A DNA stretch of 64,000 nucleotides from Maribellus sediminis (GCF_011799805.1 NZ_WXUB01000003.1:1-64000), one strand, 5' to 3'; positions 17,645 through 27,223 are shown, numbered from the stretch's first letter. The notes: generated by a model not told the origin, from the letters alone. Translations and numbers: made by a program.

Positions 17645-18268
17645 TTAATGAATTAAATAAAACAGTGGGAAAAGGAAGATCCAGATCAAGTCGACAAGGT
17701 GCCAGTAAAGACCACAGTTATCGAGCAAGGACGGACGGTCGATTTGAACTTTTCCGTTTATCAATCCTCTGATGGCAAATACCATGATGGCCATTCCAAT
17801 AATAATGTGCAGCGCGTGCAAACCTGTCATTACGAAATAGAGGCCGAAGAACAGGATCTCTCCCTGGCTCATTTCGTTGAGCATGTGCTCTGAGCCCGGC
17901 CAGATTCCATGCGAGAATTTTACGCCCCACTCGAAATATTTATTGACAAGGAATGCTAACCCAATAAGGAATGTTATGCTTACCAGTGCGATTGCCAGTT
18001 TCCGATGTCCTTTCCGCAATGCCGTTGTCGACATGGCAATCGTCATACTACTTATCAAAAGAATGATGGTATTTATTGCACCTATCATCCGGTTTAATTC
18101 TTCGGCTGCCAGGTGAAAAGCATCGGGATTCATGTAGCGGTAAACTGCGTAAACCACAAACAAGGCCCCAAACAGCAGAAGTTCTGTAAAAATGAATAAC
18201 CACATTCCAATCTTCGACGATTCCTCGTCGTACATATCGGGATGCTCTACATGATGCGCATGTTCCAT
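17645..18268 (-). CDS. coxC: Cytochrome c oxidase subunit III
   Basis: 207 residues with five hydrophobic segments, the length of the short bacterial subunit III. Recognisable parts are WLFIFTELLLFGALF, GLYFVMTGLHALHIIIG and the C-terminal YWHLVDLIWIFLFPLFY, which is strongly conserved in the family. A His-rich N-terminus (MEHAHHVEHPD) may be cytoplasmic. It lies 17 bases after subunit I. Confidence 0.93.
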   Translation of the reverse strand: MEHAHHVEHPDMYDEESSKIGMWLFIFTELLLFGALFVVYAVYRYMNPDAFHLAAEELNRMIGAINTIILLISSMTIAMSTTALRKGHRKLAIALVSITFLIGLAFLVNKYFEWGVKFSHGIWPGSEHMLNEMSQGEILFFGLYFVMTGLHALHIIIGMAIMVFAIRGLINGKVQIDRPSLLDNCGLYWHLVDLIWIFLFPLFYLIH

Positions 18269-18285
18269 AATCCGTTCAGTTAAGT

Positions 18286-19899
18286 TTATTTGTAATTGTA
18301 AGGTCCGTCGTTCTCGCCAATTACAGGCTCTTCATCAAAATTGAGTACCGGAGGCGGTGATGAAACAGTCCACTCCAGCGTTTTACTGTGCCATGGATTT
18401 TTTTCAGCCGGTTCACCTTTACGTGCCGACCTGATCAGGTTAACAACAATGATGACAAAACCGGTTGCCAATACCCACGAGCCAAAGGTGCTCAGAATAT
18501 TTCCACCATGAAATTCTTCGAGGTAGTCGTAATAACGACGCGGCATTCCCATTATTCCGAGGTAGAACATCGGGGTATAAAGCGCCAGAAAACCGATGGT
18601 AAAAACCAGCCAGCCAATATTGGCCCACGATTTATCATACATTCTTCCGAATATTTTGGGGAACCAATAGTGCATGGCAGCAAAAAAGGCAAAGCCTGTT
18701 CCGCCAAACACAATATAATGAAAGTGGCCAACAACAAAGGCAGTATCGTGCACATGAACGTCGGTTGCCAGTGCGCCTAAAACGAGTCCACTTAATCCAC
18801 CGACCATGAAAACAAAAATAAACGATATTGCCCAGTAAAAAGGTGTTTGTACATTGATTGCACCTTTATACAAGGTTGAAATCCAGTTAAATACTTTTAT
18901 AGCACTTGGAATGGCCACAATAAATGTAAGCAGCGAGAAATAGTATTGTGCTGTTCCGCTCATTCCGGCAGTAAACATATGGTGGCCCCAAACGAGGTAA
19001 CCCACAAAAGCAATTGCCATGGTTGATGCAATAATGGCTTTGTAACCAAAAATGTGTTTTTGCGCAAATGTTGGAATGATCTCAGAAATGGCACCCATGG
19101 CCGGCAAAATCATTATGTAAACGGCCGGATGTGAATAGATCCAGAACAGGTGCTGATACAGAATCGGGTCGCCACCCAGTGCCGGATCAAAAATTCCAAC
19201 GCCAAATACACGTTCGAGTGCTACCAGAACCAGGGTGATTCCCACCACCGGAGTGGCCAGTAGCTGAATCCAGGCCGTACCGTAAAGTGTCCAAACAAAA
19301 AGCGGTAGTTTGGTCCATTTCAAGCCCGGGCAACGTAAGCGGTGAATGGTCACCAAAAAGTTCAAGCCTGTTAAAATAGATGAAAAACCAAGCACGAAAG
19401 CCCCAAAAACAGCGGGTAACAGATTGGTACCGGTTTTAAAACTGTAGGGTGCATAAAATGTCCAGCCGGTGTCAGGTGCACCAGGGCCAAAAAGCAAGGC
19501 AGCAAGTACCAGAAATACACCGGTAACATACAACCACCACGACAACAGATTCAATTTTGGGAAAGCTACATCTTTCGCGCCAATCATCAATGGAAGCATC
19601 AGGTTACCAAATACCGCCGGTAAACCCGGAACCACCACCATAAATATCATTATTACACCATGCACCGTAAAAGTGGCATTGTAGGTTTGTGCCTCCATAA
19701 TGGTTTTACCCGGTGCCAGCAATTCAAATTTCATGGCCAGCCCCAGCAAAAGTCCGGTGGCAAACATGGTGGCAATAGAATACATGTAAAGCAACCCGAT
19801 CCGTTTGTGATCGGTCGAAAAAATCCATCCGAGCAAACCCTTATATTTCCCTTGATAGGTCAGATAATTTGCTCCGTTAACAGCGCTACTCGTTTGCAT
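18286..19899 (-). CDS. ctaD: Cytochrome c oxidase subunit I (A2-class heme-copper oxidase)
   Basis: 537 residues with twelve predicted helices. The CuB/cross-linked site reads YSHPAVY instead of the GHPEVY of mitochondrial-type enzymes. YS in place of the Glu marks the A2 class, as in the Rhodothermus and Thermus caa3 enzymes. WGHHMFTAG gives the other two CuB His, and VGHFHYIV the heme a and a3 ligands. It reduces O2 to water and pumps protons. The gene comes after SCO and before subunits III, IV and II, an order different from the common II-I-III-IV. Confidence 0.95.
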   Translation of the reverse strand: MQTSSAVNGANYLTYQGKYKGLLGWIFSTDHKRIGLLYMYSIATMFATGLLLGLAMKFELLAPGKTIMEAQTYNATFTVHGVIMIFMVVVPGLPAVFGNLMLPLMIGAKDVAFPKLNLLSWWLYVTGVFLVLAALLFGPGAPDTGWTFYAPYSFKTGTNLLPAVFGAFVLGFSSILTGLNFLVTIHRLRCPGLKWTKLPLFVWTLYGTAWIQLLATPVVGITLVLVALERVFGVGIFDPALGGDPILYQHLFWIYSHPAVYIMILPAMGAISEIIPTFAQKHIFGYKAIIASTMAIAFVGYLVWGHHMFTAGMSGTAQYYFSLLTFIVAIPSAIKVFNWISTLYKGAINVQTPFYWAISFIFVFMVGGLSGLVLGALATDVHVHDTAFVVGHFHYIVFGGTGFAFFAAMHYWFPKIFGRMYDKSWANIGWLVFTIGFLALYTPMFYLGIMGMPRRYYDYLEEFHGGNILSTFGSWVLATGFVIIVVNLIRSARKGEPAEKNPWHSKTLEWTVSSPPPVLNFDEEPVIGENDGPYNYK

Positions 19900-19909
19900 A
19901 AAGTTTTGT

Positions 19910-20728
19910 TTAAATTGATTTTTTTCTTTTTGGTTTTAGTACCATGACCAGTAACAGAACTACGGCAAAGAACAAAATCAGCGTGCCACTGATTTTGGTT
20001 ACATTCAGCACATAGCTTTGCCCTTCCGGGTCGTATGAATAACAAAATCGTAATACTCTGTTGATTGTTGGTCCCGATTCTCCTTTTGAAGCTTCAACAA
20101 TTGCCATTTTCCATTCGAAAGGAAGAAAATACAAACCGTTCAGGTAACGGGTGATTTTTCCGTCGGGGCTCAAAACAATTAATGAAGCAGCATGCGTATA
20201 ATCGTTACCAGTCTTAATATACTTAAATCCTGTGGCCTGGGTAGCTTTCGCAATACTGGCACTGTCCGACACAAAAAATCGCCAGCCTGTTTGTGCGGCT
20301 TCAATTTTGTCGGCGTTGTTCATCAGGTTCAGGTAATTCTTTTTCTTTCGAATACCCAAATCGATGGTTTCACCCGGATCGAAACTAATGGTCAGTACCT
20401 GGTAGTCCTTTCCGGGAACCACATCAGCTTTGTCCATCACACCGGCAACAGCTTCCATCAGCGGGCTGCAAATACCGGGACAACGGTAGTACACAAAATT
20501 CAAAACGGTTGGTTTGTCTAACAGATCTGCCAGCCAAACTTGTTCTCCCTGTTCATTGATCAGGCGAATACTGTCAGGGACGTATTCATCGAGGTGTTCA
20601 ACAATACCTATTTCCACATCATCGTCGGTAGCAGCAGGATTGATAATGCTTTGAGCCGATCCTGAAACCATACTTCCAATAACGAGTAATAAGCTTAATG
20701 TTAAATTGTAGAAAAGTTGATTTCTCAT
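19910..20728 (-). CDS. SCO family copper chaperone
   Basis: 272 residues from the ATG at 20728. Signal peptide (LTLSLLLVIGSMVSGSAQS), thioredoxin-like domain with the copper motif CPGIC, and the distal His in NDYTHAAS. A C-terminal membrane helix (ISGTLILFFAVVLLLVMVL) is followed by KPKRKK, so it is anchored at both ends or after cleavage at the C-terminus only. SCO proteins deliver copper to CuA, which fits the first place in the caa3 operon. The frame could start at 20764, but the later ATG gives a standard signal peptide. Confidence 0.9.
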   Translation of the reverse strand: MRNQLFYNLTLSLLLVIGSMVSGSAQSIINPAATDDDVEIGIVEHLDEYVPDSIRLINEQGEQVWLADLLDKPTVLNFVYYRCPGICSPLMEAVAGVMDKADVVPGKDYQVLTISFDPGETIDLGIRKKKNYLNLMNNADKIEAAQTGWRFFVSDSASIAKATQATGFKYIKTGNDYTHAASLIVLSPDGKITRYLNGLYFLPFEWKMAIVEASKGESGPTINRVLRFCYSYDPEGQSYVLNVTKISGTLILFFAVVLLLVMVLKPKRKKSI

Positions 20729-21382
20729 TTTTTCTAATCGTTTCACGGGAATTGAGCAGACCAACTACATCTATCAACACAAGATATTAATGACTGCTGT
20801 TTTCCCGCCGGTTTAATTTTTATCAGTTTATTAAACCCAAAAAGCCCTTTAATGTTTATTGAAAAGCCCTGTTTCTTACATATTTACCCAAATATCGTTA
20901 TTTCACCAAGCAATATTCAATCATATGTTCAATATTTGCCTTACATCAAATTTTTAAACTATTTGAAAACTAATGCTAAAATCGGCCTCATTCACTTATT
21001 TTATGCAACAGCGCGCCTTGCGATCGTTATTTAGAATATGTTTTACAACACATAGGATTAAAGATTATATTCAGTTGAAATCGGGGGCCAGAATACAGAA
21101 AAACCAAGTAAAACACACGAGTTTTTGAATTGTTCATGCAAGGAATAAAAAAAAATTATCCGGTTTTCGGCATTTCTATTCACTATCAATCAATTATTGC
21201 TTCAAAAAAAATTGCAAGGTCTCGATAACACCTAACTTACTCATTATTAGTTATTTTGGACTTTTTTGTCTTTTATTCTTGTTATTCCATAAATTAAGTT
21301 TGTTGCTTAGGGCTTATTTTATAATTTCGTAAAGAATAGAACTATTTCAGGCTTAATTTCCACGTACGAAAATTGTCAGTTT
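20729..21382. other. Divergent control region of the two oxidase operons
   Basis: 654 bases of AT-rich sequence with no credible gene. It must contain the promoters of the minus-strand caa3 operon and the plus-strand cbb3 super-operon. The plus-strand promoter is listed separately. At about 20915-20937 there is a direct repeat of TTCAAT separated by about one helical turn, a possible protein site. No exact FNR box (TTGAT-N4-ATCAA) was seen. Confidence 0.6.
21299..21329 (+). promoter_or_regulatory. Promoter of the FeS-NrfD-cbb3 operon
   Basis: TTTG at 21299-21302, a 19-base spacer, then TAATTTCG at 21322-21329, one mismatch from TAnnTTTG. This matches the -33/-7 arrangement of the Bacteroidota housekeeping sigma factor. 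The leader would be about 45-50 bases. Confidence 0.6.
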
Positions 21383-22300
21383 ATGGAAAAGAAATCGCGC
21401 AGAAGCTTTGTAAAAGCTCTTGGAGCATCTATCGGTGCTGCAGGAGTTGTTGGAGGATCCACACTTTTAAATTCATGTACTCAGGTTGAAACAACAGACG
21501 GCAACACGATTACGCTGTTAACATCTAGCGGTGAGCTGGTTAAAGTTGACAAATCGCAACTGAAACCGGCCGACATGCCAAGCCTGGAGGAAAATCAAAA
21601 ACGGGGACGAAAAGGGTTGCCGAACCGTAAGTTTGTAATGGTTATCGACCTGTCGAAATGCCGGAATGCACGAAAGTGTATGCAAGCCTGTCAGAACCAC
21701 CACCAACTCCGTCCGGAACAGCACCACATTAACGTGCTACAAATGCAGGATGCCGAAAATACGGCACCTTACTACATGCCAAAACCTTGTCAGCATTGCG
21801 ACAATCCGCCATGTACAAAGGTGTGTCCGGTTAATGCCACATTCAAGCGTGAAGACGGTATTGTGCTGATCGACAACGAGCGTTGCATTGGCTGCCGTTT
21901 CTGTATTGCAGCCTGCCCCTATTCAGCAAGGGTATTCAACTGGTTCGAACCGCGCGATGCCGATAAATACAAAGGCGTTACCTATAATATTGAGGCCAAT
22001 GTTCCGCAGAAAAAAGGAACCATTTCAAAATGTTTGTTCAGTGCCGACCGTTTACGCGATGGAAAACTTCCGTCGTGTGTTTCAGCTTGCCCGAACGGTG
22101 TTTACTGGTTTGGCGACCAAAACGAAGATGCAGTTACAAATGGTACCACGCACGAAACAACCAAATTCAGTGATTTGATAAAAGATAATGCCGGTTATAC
22201 GCTCATGGAAGAACTGGGAACAAAACCACGCGTATATTACCTGCCGCCCAAAGACAGGGCTTTCCCTTTCCAGGGTGAAATCGAAGAGCATCATTCTTAA
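21383..22300 (+). CDS. Tat-exported 4Fe-4S dicluster electron-transfer protein (NrfC/DmsB-like)
   Basis: 305 residues. A twin-arginine signal (SRRSFVKALG) is followed by a lipobox-like LLNSC, so it may be a Tat lipoprotein facing the periplasm. Four Cys groups would hold four [4Fe-4S] clusters: CRNARKCMQAC, CQHCDNPPCTKVC, CIGCRFCIAAC, and a last group split between CLFSAD and CVSAC. The first group has C-x5-C-x3-C rather than the usual C-x2-C-x2-C. The next gene encodes an NrfD membrane partner. No molybdopterin subunit is present. Probable role: passing quinol electrons from NrfD to a cytochrome c (inference). Confidence 0.88.
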   Translation: MEKKSRRSFVKALGASIGAAGVVGGSTLLNSCTQVETTDGNTITLLTSSGELVKVDKSQLKPADMPSLEENQKRGRKGLPNRKFVMVIDLSKCRNARKCMQACQNHHQLRPEQHHINVLQMQDAENTAPYYMPKPCQHCDNPPCTKVCPVNATFKREDGIVLIDNERCIGCRFCIAACPYSARVFNWFEPRDADKYKGVTYNIEANVPQKKGTISKCLFSADRLRDGKLPSCVSACPNGVYWFGDQNEDAVTNGTTHETTKFSDLIKDNAGYTLMEELGTKPRVYYLPPKDRAFPFQGEIEEHHS

Positions 22301-22321
22301 AATCTGACTAATCTTTAAACG

Positions 22322-23680
22322 ATGGAAAAAATAAAATCTCCGGAAGAATCCCGGAAACTATTGGATAAAATTACCTACGACCTCACACGATCGATCGTGA
22401 AGCGGGATGAGCTGACCAATTTCTGGTACTTCATCCTCATCATGTTTGCCGCAGTTGGATTGTGGGGATGGGGCATCCAAATCCGCGACGGACTGGGCGT
22501 TACAGGAATGCGCGACTACGTTTCGTGGGGAATGTACATTGCTAACTTTGTGTTTTTTGTTGCCATTAGTCTGATTGGATTTCTGATCTCGTCGGCGCTG
22601 CACCTGCTAAAAATACAATGGTCGAAACCCATTTCAAGGGTAGCCGAGCAAGTTGCCATTGCAGGAGTAGCTTTGGCCGGTATCATTATTATTAACGACA
22701 TGGGACGTCCCGACCGTTTTCTGAATGTGTTTCTGCATGGTCGTTTTGCATCGCCAATTATCTGGGACGTTACCGTTGTAACCACCTACCTTACCATTTC
22801 AGTGTTGTTATTCTACATTCCGCTAATACCCGACCTGGCTTTGTTGCGCGACAAAGGAACAGACGATATTCCGAAGTGGAAAATGAAAATATACACCATT
22901 CTTGCATTAGGATGGAAAGGAAATGCCGAGCAGTATAAACTGGTTTATCATGCCATGCGCATTTTAATGCTGCTGATCATCCCTGTTGGGCTTTCCATCC
23001 ACACCGTTACTTCGTGGCTGTTCGCTGCCACACTGCGTTCGGGATGGGATACTACCATTTTTGGCCCTTATTTCGTGGCCGGAGCCTTTGTTGCCGGTTC
23101 AGCAGCCGTTGTTATTGTAATGTATGCTTACCGAAACCGTTACGGGCTGAAAGAATATTTTGGCGAACTTCAGTTCGATTACATGGGTAAACTGCTTGTA
23201 TTTGTGAGTTTGGTTTACCTCTATTTTAATATCAACGAATTCCTGGTTCCGGGTTATAAAATGAAAACTGCAGAAGGTATTCACCTGGCCAACCTGTTTA
23301 CCGGAAGATATGCTTTGATGTTTTGGTCGACTCAGCTTTTAGGATTGATCTTCCCTATTTTGCTGATGCTGATGAAATTCTTCCGAAGACCTCTGCCGCT
23401 GACCATCATTTCAGGTTTCGTGTTGGTGGCCTCATGGTTCAAACGTTACATTATTGTAATTCCAACGCTGGAACACCCCTTTCTGCCAGTGCAGAATGTT
23501 CCTGAACACTTCAAACATTATTCACCTACGAGTATCGAAATCATGATCACCTTATTCTCGTTTATGGCTGCTTTACTGATCATTACAGTGCTGGCTAAAA
23601 TGTTCCCGGTGATAACCATTTGGGAATACGCTGAAGAAAAAGGCATCCCAAGGGAAATCATTTCTGAACCTAAAAAGTAA
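22322..23680 (+). CDS. NrfD/PsrC-family membrane quinol-interacting subunit
   Basis: 452 residues with about nine to ten hydrophobic segments. It shows the NrfD-like conserved stretches WGMYIANFVFFVAIS, NDMGRPDRFLNVF and VTSWLFAATLRSGWDTTIFGPYFV. NrfD proteins exchange electrons between the quinone pool and an FeS partner, here the protein just upstream (21 bases). Similar subunits (ActC/ActF) occur in alternative complex III, but the large ActB and the pentaheme ActA are missing here. The short C-terminal tail is cytoplasmic. Confidence 0.9.
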   Translation: MEKIKSPEESRKLLDKITYDLTRSIVKRDELTNFWYFILIMFAAVGLWGWGIQIRDGLGVTGMRDYVSWGMYIANFVFFVAISLIGFLISSALHLLKIQWSKPISRVAEQVAIAGVALAGIIIINDMGRPDRFLNVFLHGRFASPIIWDVTVVTTYLTISVLLFYIPLIPDLALLRDKGTDDIPKWKMKIYTILALGWKGNAEQYKLVYHAMRILMLLIIPVGLSIHTVTSWLFAATLRSGWDTTIFGPYFVAGAFVAGSAAVVIVMYAYRNRYGLKEYFGELQFDYMGKLLVFVSLVYLYFNINEFLVPGYKMKTAEGIHLANLFTGRYALMFWSTQLLGLIFPILLMLMKFFRRPLPLTIISGFVLVASWFKRYIIVIPTLEHPFLPVQNVPEHFKHYSPTSIEIMITLFSFMAALLIITVLAKMFPVITIWEYAEEKGIPREIISEPKK

Positions 23681-23685
23681 GCAAG

Positions 23686-24564
23686 ATGACAAAAAAGATA
23701 TACCTACTATTCGTTTTAGTACTGGTTCTTGCAGTACAAGGCATGGCTCAGGAATGGATTGTTCCTGATGAATATAAAAGTGTTGAAAATCCGCTGCCCT
23801 ATAATCTGACCAATGTACAGAAAGGGAAAGACCTTTACATGAAAAACTGTAAATCGTGTCACGGCGATGTGGGTAAACACAACGGATTGCCCCTGGTACC
23901 TCCTCCACCTGATGTTACTTCAGATATTATGCAAGCCAATACTCCGGGTGAGTTGTTCTACCGAATTACGCATGGTCGCGGGGGAATGCCTCAGTTCGAA
24001 ACAACAATTTCGGAAGACGACCGCTGGCGCCTGGTAAATTTCATCAGAAACTACAATCCTGACGTTGAGCCGGTTTTGGTGGAAGCTCCCCCGAAAAAAG
24101 CCAAACTCTTAGCTTCAGTTAACGAGGCCGACAAAAAAGTGGAGATTTTTGCTGAAGTAGAAAATACCGACAAACAATTTGTTGAACTTCCCGAAGCTAC
24201 TGTGAAAATTTCAGCAAAAAAAGCCTTTGGGAACCTGCCCATCGGCGAAGTACTTACCAATAAAGATGGCCGTGCTGAGTTTGTCGTTCCGGAAACCTTG
24301 ATTGGCGACGAAAACGGATTGGTAAATATTGTGGTTGAATTGGAAGACAACTTCATTACCGACCAGGTTGTGCTGGATGCGGCAAAAGTTGGTCAGCCGA
24401 AACCGCTTCCAAAGCTGATCAGAAAAGAAATTCTTTGGTCGACGAATGAAAATGTTCAATCGTGGTTATTGCTTTCATATCTCGGTGCGGTTGGAGCAGC
24501 CTGGTTGTCGATCGCTTATGTGGTATTTCAGATTTTCAAAATCTGGAAAGCGGGTAAAAAATAA
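23686..24564 (+). CDS. Membrane-anchored mono-heme cytochrome c with Ig-like domain
   Basis: 292 residues. Signal peptide (LLFVLVLVLAVQGMA-Q), then a class I cytochrome c domain at about residues 40-130 with the heme site CKSCH and a Met ligand in GRGGMPQF. A beta-rich domain with SVNEADKKVEIFAEV and VVELEDNF strands follows (140-240), then a C-terminal membrane helix (LLLSYLGAVGAAWLSIAYVV). It is the third gene of the FeS-NrfD module, five bases after NrfD, and directly before the cbb3 genes. It likely carries electrons towards the cbb3 oxidase (inference). Confidence 0.88.
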   Translation: MTKKIYLLFVLVLVLAVQGMAQEWIVPDEYKSVENPLPYNLTNVQKGKDLYMKNCKSCHGDVGKHNGLPLVPPPPDVTSDIMQANTPGELFYRITHGRGGMPQFETTISEDDRWRLVNFIRNYNPDVEPVLVEAPPKKAKLLASVNEADKKVEIFAEVENTDKQFVELPEATVKISAKKAFGNLPIGEVLTNKDGRAEFVVPETLIGDENGLVNIVVELEDNFITDQVVLDAAKVGQPKPLPKLIRKEILWSTNENVQSWLLLSYLGAVGAAWLSIAYVVFQIFKIWKAGKK

Positions 24565-24570
24565 CGCACG

Positions 24571-24750
24571 ATGAATATCTTTTACTTATTGATAGGAGTA
24601 AGTTTACTGGCCGCCCTCATCTTTTTGGGAGCCTTTATCTGGGCTGTGCGTTCGGGGCAGTACGATGATAATGAAACTCCATCGATAAGGATGTTATTCG
24701 ACGATGACGAAACAGAAGATTCAAACAACGAAGAAAAACAAACGACATAA
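24571..24750 (+). CDS. ccoS: cbb3-type oxidase assembly protein CcoS
   Basis: A small frame of 59 residues between the cytochrome and ccoNO. It has one N-terminal membrane helix (IFYLLIGVSLLAALIFLGAF) then WAVRSGQYDD, the CcoS hallmark, and an acidic tail (LFDDDETED). CcoS is needed for cofactor insertion in cbb3 oxidases. It starts six bases after the previous stop and ends ten bases before the ccoNO start. Confidence 0.88.
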   Translation: MNIFYLLIGVSLLAALIFLGAFIWAVRSGQYDDNETPSIRMLFDDDETEDSNNEEKQTT

Positions 24751-24760
24751 GATCCAAGAT

Positions 24761-27223
24761 ATGGAAAATCAAAAATTTTATTACGACAACAAAATAGTCA
24801 AGCTGTTTATCCTGGCTACCCTGGTTTGGGGAGTTGTCGGTATCCTGGTTGGTGTGATTGCTGCCCTGCAATTGGCCTTTCCGATTTTTAACTTCGGATT
24901 AGAGTACACCACTTTCGGCCGTCTTCGACCGGTACACACCAATGCCATTATTTTTGCGTTTGTGGGTAATGCTATTTTTGCCGGGGTGTACTACTCCATG
25001 CAAAAATTGCTGAAAACACGCATGTTCAGCGATGCGCTGAGTAAGTTCCACTTTTGGGGCTGGCAAACGATCATTGTGCTGGCAGCAGTAACCTTGCTGG
25101 CCGGTTTCACAACCGGAAAAGAATATGCCGAGTTGGAATGGCCGATCGATATTCTTATTACACTGGTGTGGGTGGCCTTTGGCTGGAACATGATCGGGAC
25201 AATAATTGTACGTCGTGTGCAGCACATTTACGCCGCCATTTGGTGGTACCTGGCAACCTTCCTCGGTGTTGCTATTTTGCATGTGGTTAACTCCTTTGAG
25301 TTGCCCATTTCGCTGTTCAAAAGTTATTCGATTTACGCCGGGGCACAGGATGCAGTGGTGCAGTGGTGGTACGGTCACAATGCCGTTGCATTTTTCCTTA
25401 CTACACCATTTCTTGGATTGATGTACTACTACCTTCCCAAAGCTGCAAACCGGCCCATCTATTCGTATAAATTATCCATCATTCACTTCTGGTCGCTCAT
25501 TTTCCTTTACATGTGGGCAGGCCCGCACCACCTGTTGTACCAGGCTTTACCTGAATGGGCACAGGCACTTGGAGTTACCTTCTCGATCATGCTGATTGCA
25601 CCAAGTTGGGGTGGAATGATAAACGGATTACTGACCCTGCGTGGAGCCTGGGACAGGGTTCGCGACAGTGCCGCATTAAAGTTCCTTGTGGTTGGTGTTA
25701 CCGCTTACGGTATGTCGACTTTTGAAGGGCCAATGATGTCGCTTAAAACCGTGAACCAGATCACACACTTTACCGACTGGACCATTGCCCACGTTCATAT
25801 TGGCGGTATGGGCTGGAACGGCGGTATCATATTTGGAATGCTGTACTGGCTGGTTCCAAAACTGTTTAAATCAAAACTCTTCTCCGAAAAACTGGCCAAT
25901 ATCCATTTCTGGATTTCAACTTTAGCAATTCTGGTTTATGCCATCCCGCTTTACTGGGCAGCAGTTACCCAGTGGCTGATGTGGCGCGAATACACTCCCG
26001 AAGGATTTTTGGCTTATCCGAACTTCCTGGAAACACTTACGCAGATCGTTCCGATGTATGCAGTGAGAGTAGTAGCCGGAGTATTGTTCCTTGCCGGATT
26101 CCTGATCATGGTATTCAACCTGGCAAAGACTATGGCAGCCGGCAGCTTTGTTAATAACGAAGCATCGGAAGCACCTGCTCTGGTGCCGGCCGGAAGTCGT
26201 AATCCGGTTCGCGAAACCATTCACCGCTGGCTGGAAAGAAAAGCCGTTCGATTCTCCATACTTACATTTATTGCCCTGTCGATAGGTGGTGCGGTGGAGA
26301 TCATCCCGATGATTTTTATTAAATCGAACGTACCAACGCTCGATTCAGTAACACCATATACGCCTCTCGAACTCGAAGGCCGCGATCTGTATGTAAAAGA
26401 AGGCTGCTATGTCTGTCACTCGCAAATGGTTCGTCCGTTCCGTTGGGAAACCGACCGCTACGGAGAATACTCAAAAATAGGCGAGTTCGTTTACGATCAC
26501 CCTTATCAGTGGGGATCGCGCCGAACCGGCCCGGACCTTGCTCGTGCTGGTGTTGTTGGCGGCCCGATGTACAAAAATGCGGCATGGCACTACAACCACT
26601 TTATGGATCCGCAAAAAATGAATGAGGCTTCCATCATGCCGAATTATGCATGGTTGGCCGTTAAAAATATCGATCTGAGCCAAACGCCCAAAAAGATCAG
26701 GGCAATGCAGAAACTCGGAGTACCTTACGAAGAAGGTTACGACAAAAAAGCAGTAGATGATTTGCTGGCGCAGGCACAGGGCATTTCAGACGACTTGAAA
26801 GCATCGGGAATTGAAATCGATCCTAAAAAACAAATGGTGGCAATGATCGCCTACATGCACAAACTGGGTCGCGATATTTCAACCGGTACAGAAGTTCCGG
26901 CCGATACAATACAAACTGCTTCTACTGAATTTAAAGAAGTTCAGCTACTGAATAATCCGGAAGACCTGGCGGCTGGCAAACAGCTTTTCCAGAATACCTG
27001 CGTGGCATGTCACGGTGCAGATGGCAAGGGAATCGCAACTTTCCCGAACCTCACCGATGAGGAGTGGATTCACGGGAATACTCCCGGTGCTGTCTTCCAT
27101 CAAATTTCGGAAGGAAATGTGGCTAAAGGAATGGTTCCTTACAAAACCATGTTTACCGAGAAACAGATAACACAACTGACAAGTTATGTCTTAATTACTT
27201 TGCAAGATGAAAATAGTAAGTGA
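24761..27223 (+). CDS. ccoNO: Fused cbb3 oxidase subunits CcoN-CcoO with an extra cytochrome c domain
   Basis: 820 residues from the ATG at 24761; an upstream in-frame ATG at 24704 lies inside ccoS. Residues 1-480 are CcoN: heme and CuB histidines appear in WWYGHNAV, AGPHHLLY and HVHIGGMGWNGG. A linker helix (about 505-525) leads to CcoO with its heme site CYVCHSQMVRPF near residue 548 and DPQKMNEASIMPNYAW carrying the Met ligand. A third part at about residues 725-820 is another cytochrome c domain (CVACHGADGKG, Met in GMVPYKTMF) that resembles the domain in CcoP. A CcoNO fusion is known in Bacteroidota. The third domain is discussed under findings. It overlaps ccoQ by 17 bases. Confidence 0.93.
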   Translation: MENQKFYYDNKIVKLFILATLVWGVVGILVGVIAALQLAFPIFNFGLEYTTFGRLRPVHTNAIIFAFVGNAIFAGVYYSMQKLLKTRMFSDALSKFHFWGWQTIIVLAAVTLLAGFTTGKEYAELEWPIDILITLVWVAFGWNMIGTIIVRRVQHIYAAIWWYLATFLGVAILHVVNSFELPISLFKSYSIYAGAQDAVVQWWYGHNAVAFFLTTPFLGLMYYYLPKAANRPIYSYKLSIIHFWSLIFLYMWAGPHHLLYQALPEWAQALGVTFSIMLIAPSWGGMINGLLTLRGAWDRVRDSAALKFLVVGVTAYGMSTFEGPMMSLKTVNQITHFTDWTIAHVHIGGMGWNGGIIFGMLYWLVPKLFKSKLFSEKLANIHFWISTLAILVYAIPLYWAAVTQWLMWREYTPEGFLAYPNFLETLTQIVPMYAVRVVAGVLFLAGFLIMVFNLAKTMAAGSFVNNEASEAPALVPAGSRNPVRETIHRWLERKAVRFSILTFIALSIGGAVEIIPMIFIKSNVPTLDSVTPYTPLELEGRDLYVKEGCYVCHSQMVRPFRWETDRYGEYSKIGEFVYDHPYQWGSRRTGPDLARAGVVGGPMYKNAAWHYNHFMDPQKMNEASIMPNYAWLAVKNIDLSQTPKKIRAMQKLGVPYEEGYDKKAVDDLLAQAQGISDDLKASGIEIDPKKQMVAMIAYMHKLGRDISTGTEVPADTIQTASTEFKEVQLLNNPEDLAAGKQLFQNTCVACHGADGKGIATFPNLTDEEWIHGNTPGAVFHQISEGNVAKGMVPYKTMFTEKQITQLTSYVLITLQDENSK

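Noticed and set aside
20852-21034. A 60-codon frame in the oxidase control region
   Set aside because: AT-rich, no ribosome site, no recognisable domain; it lies where promoters are expected.
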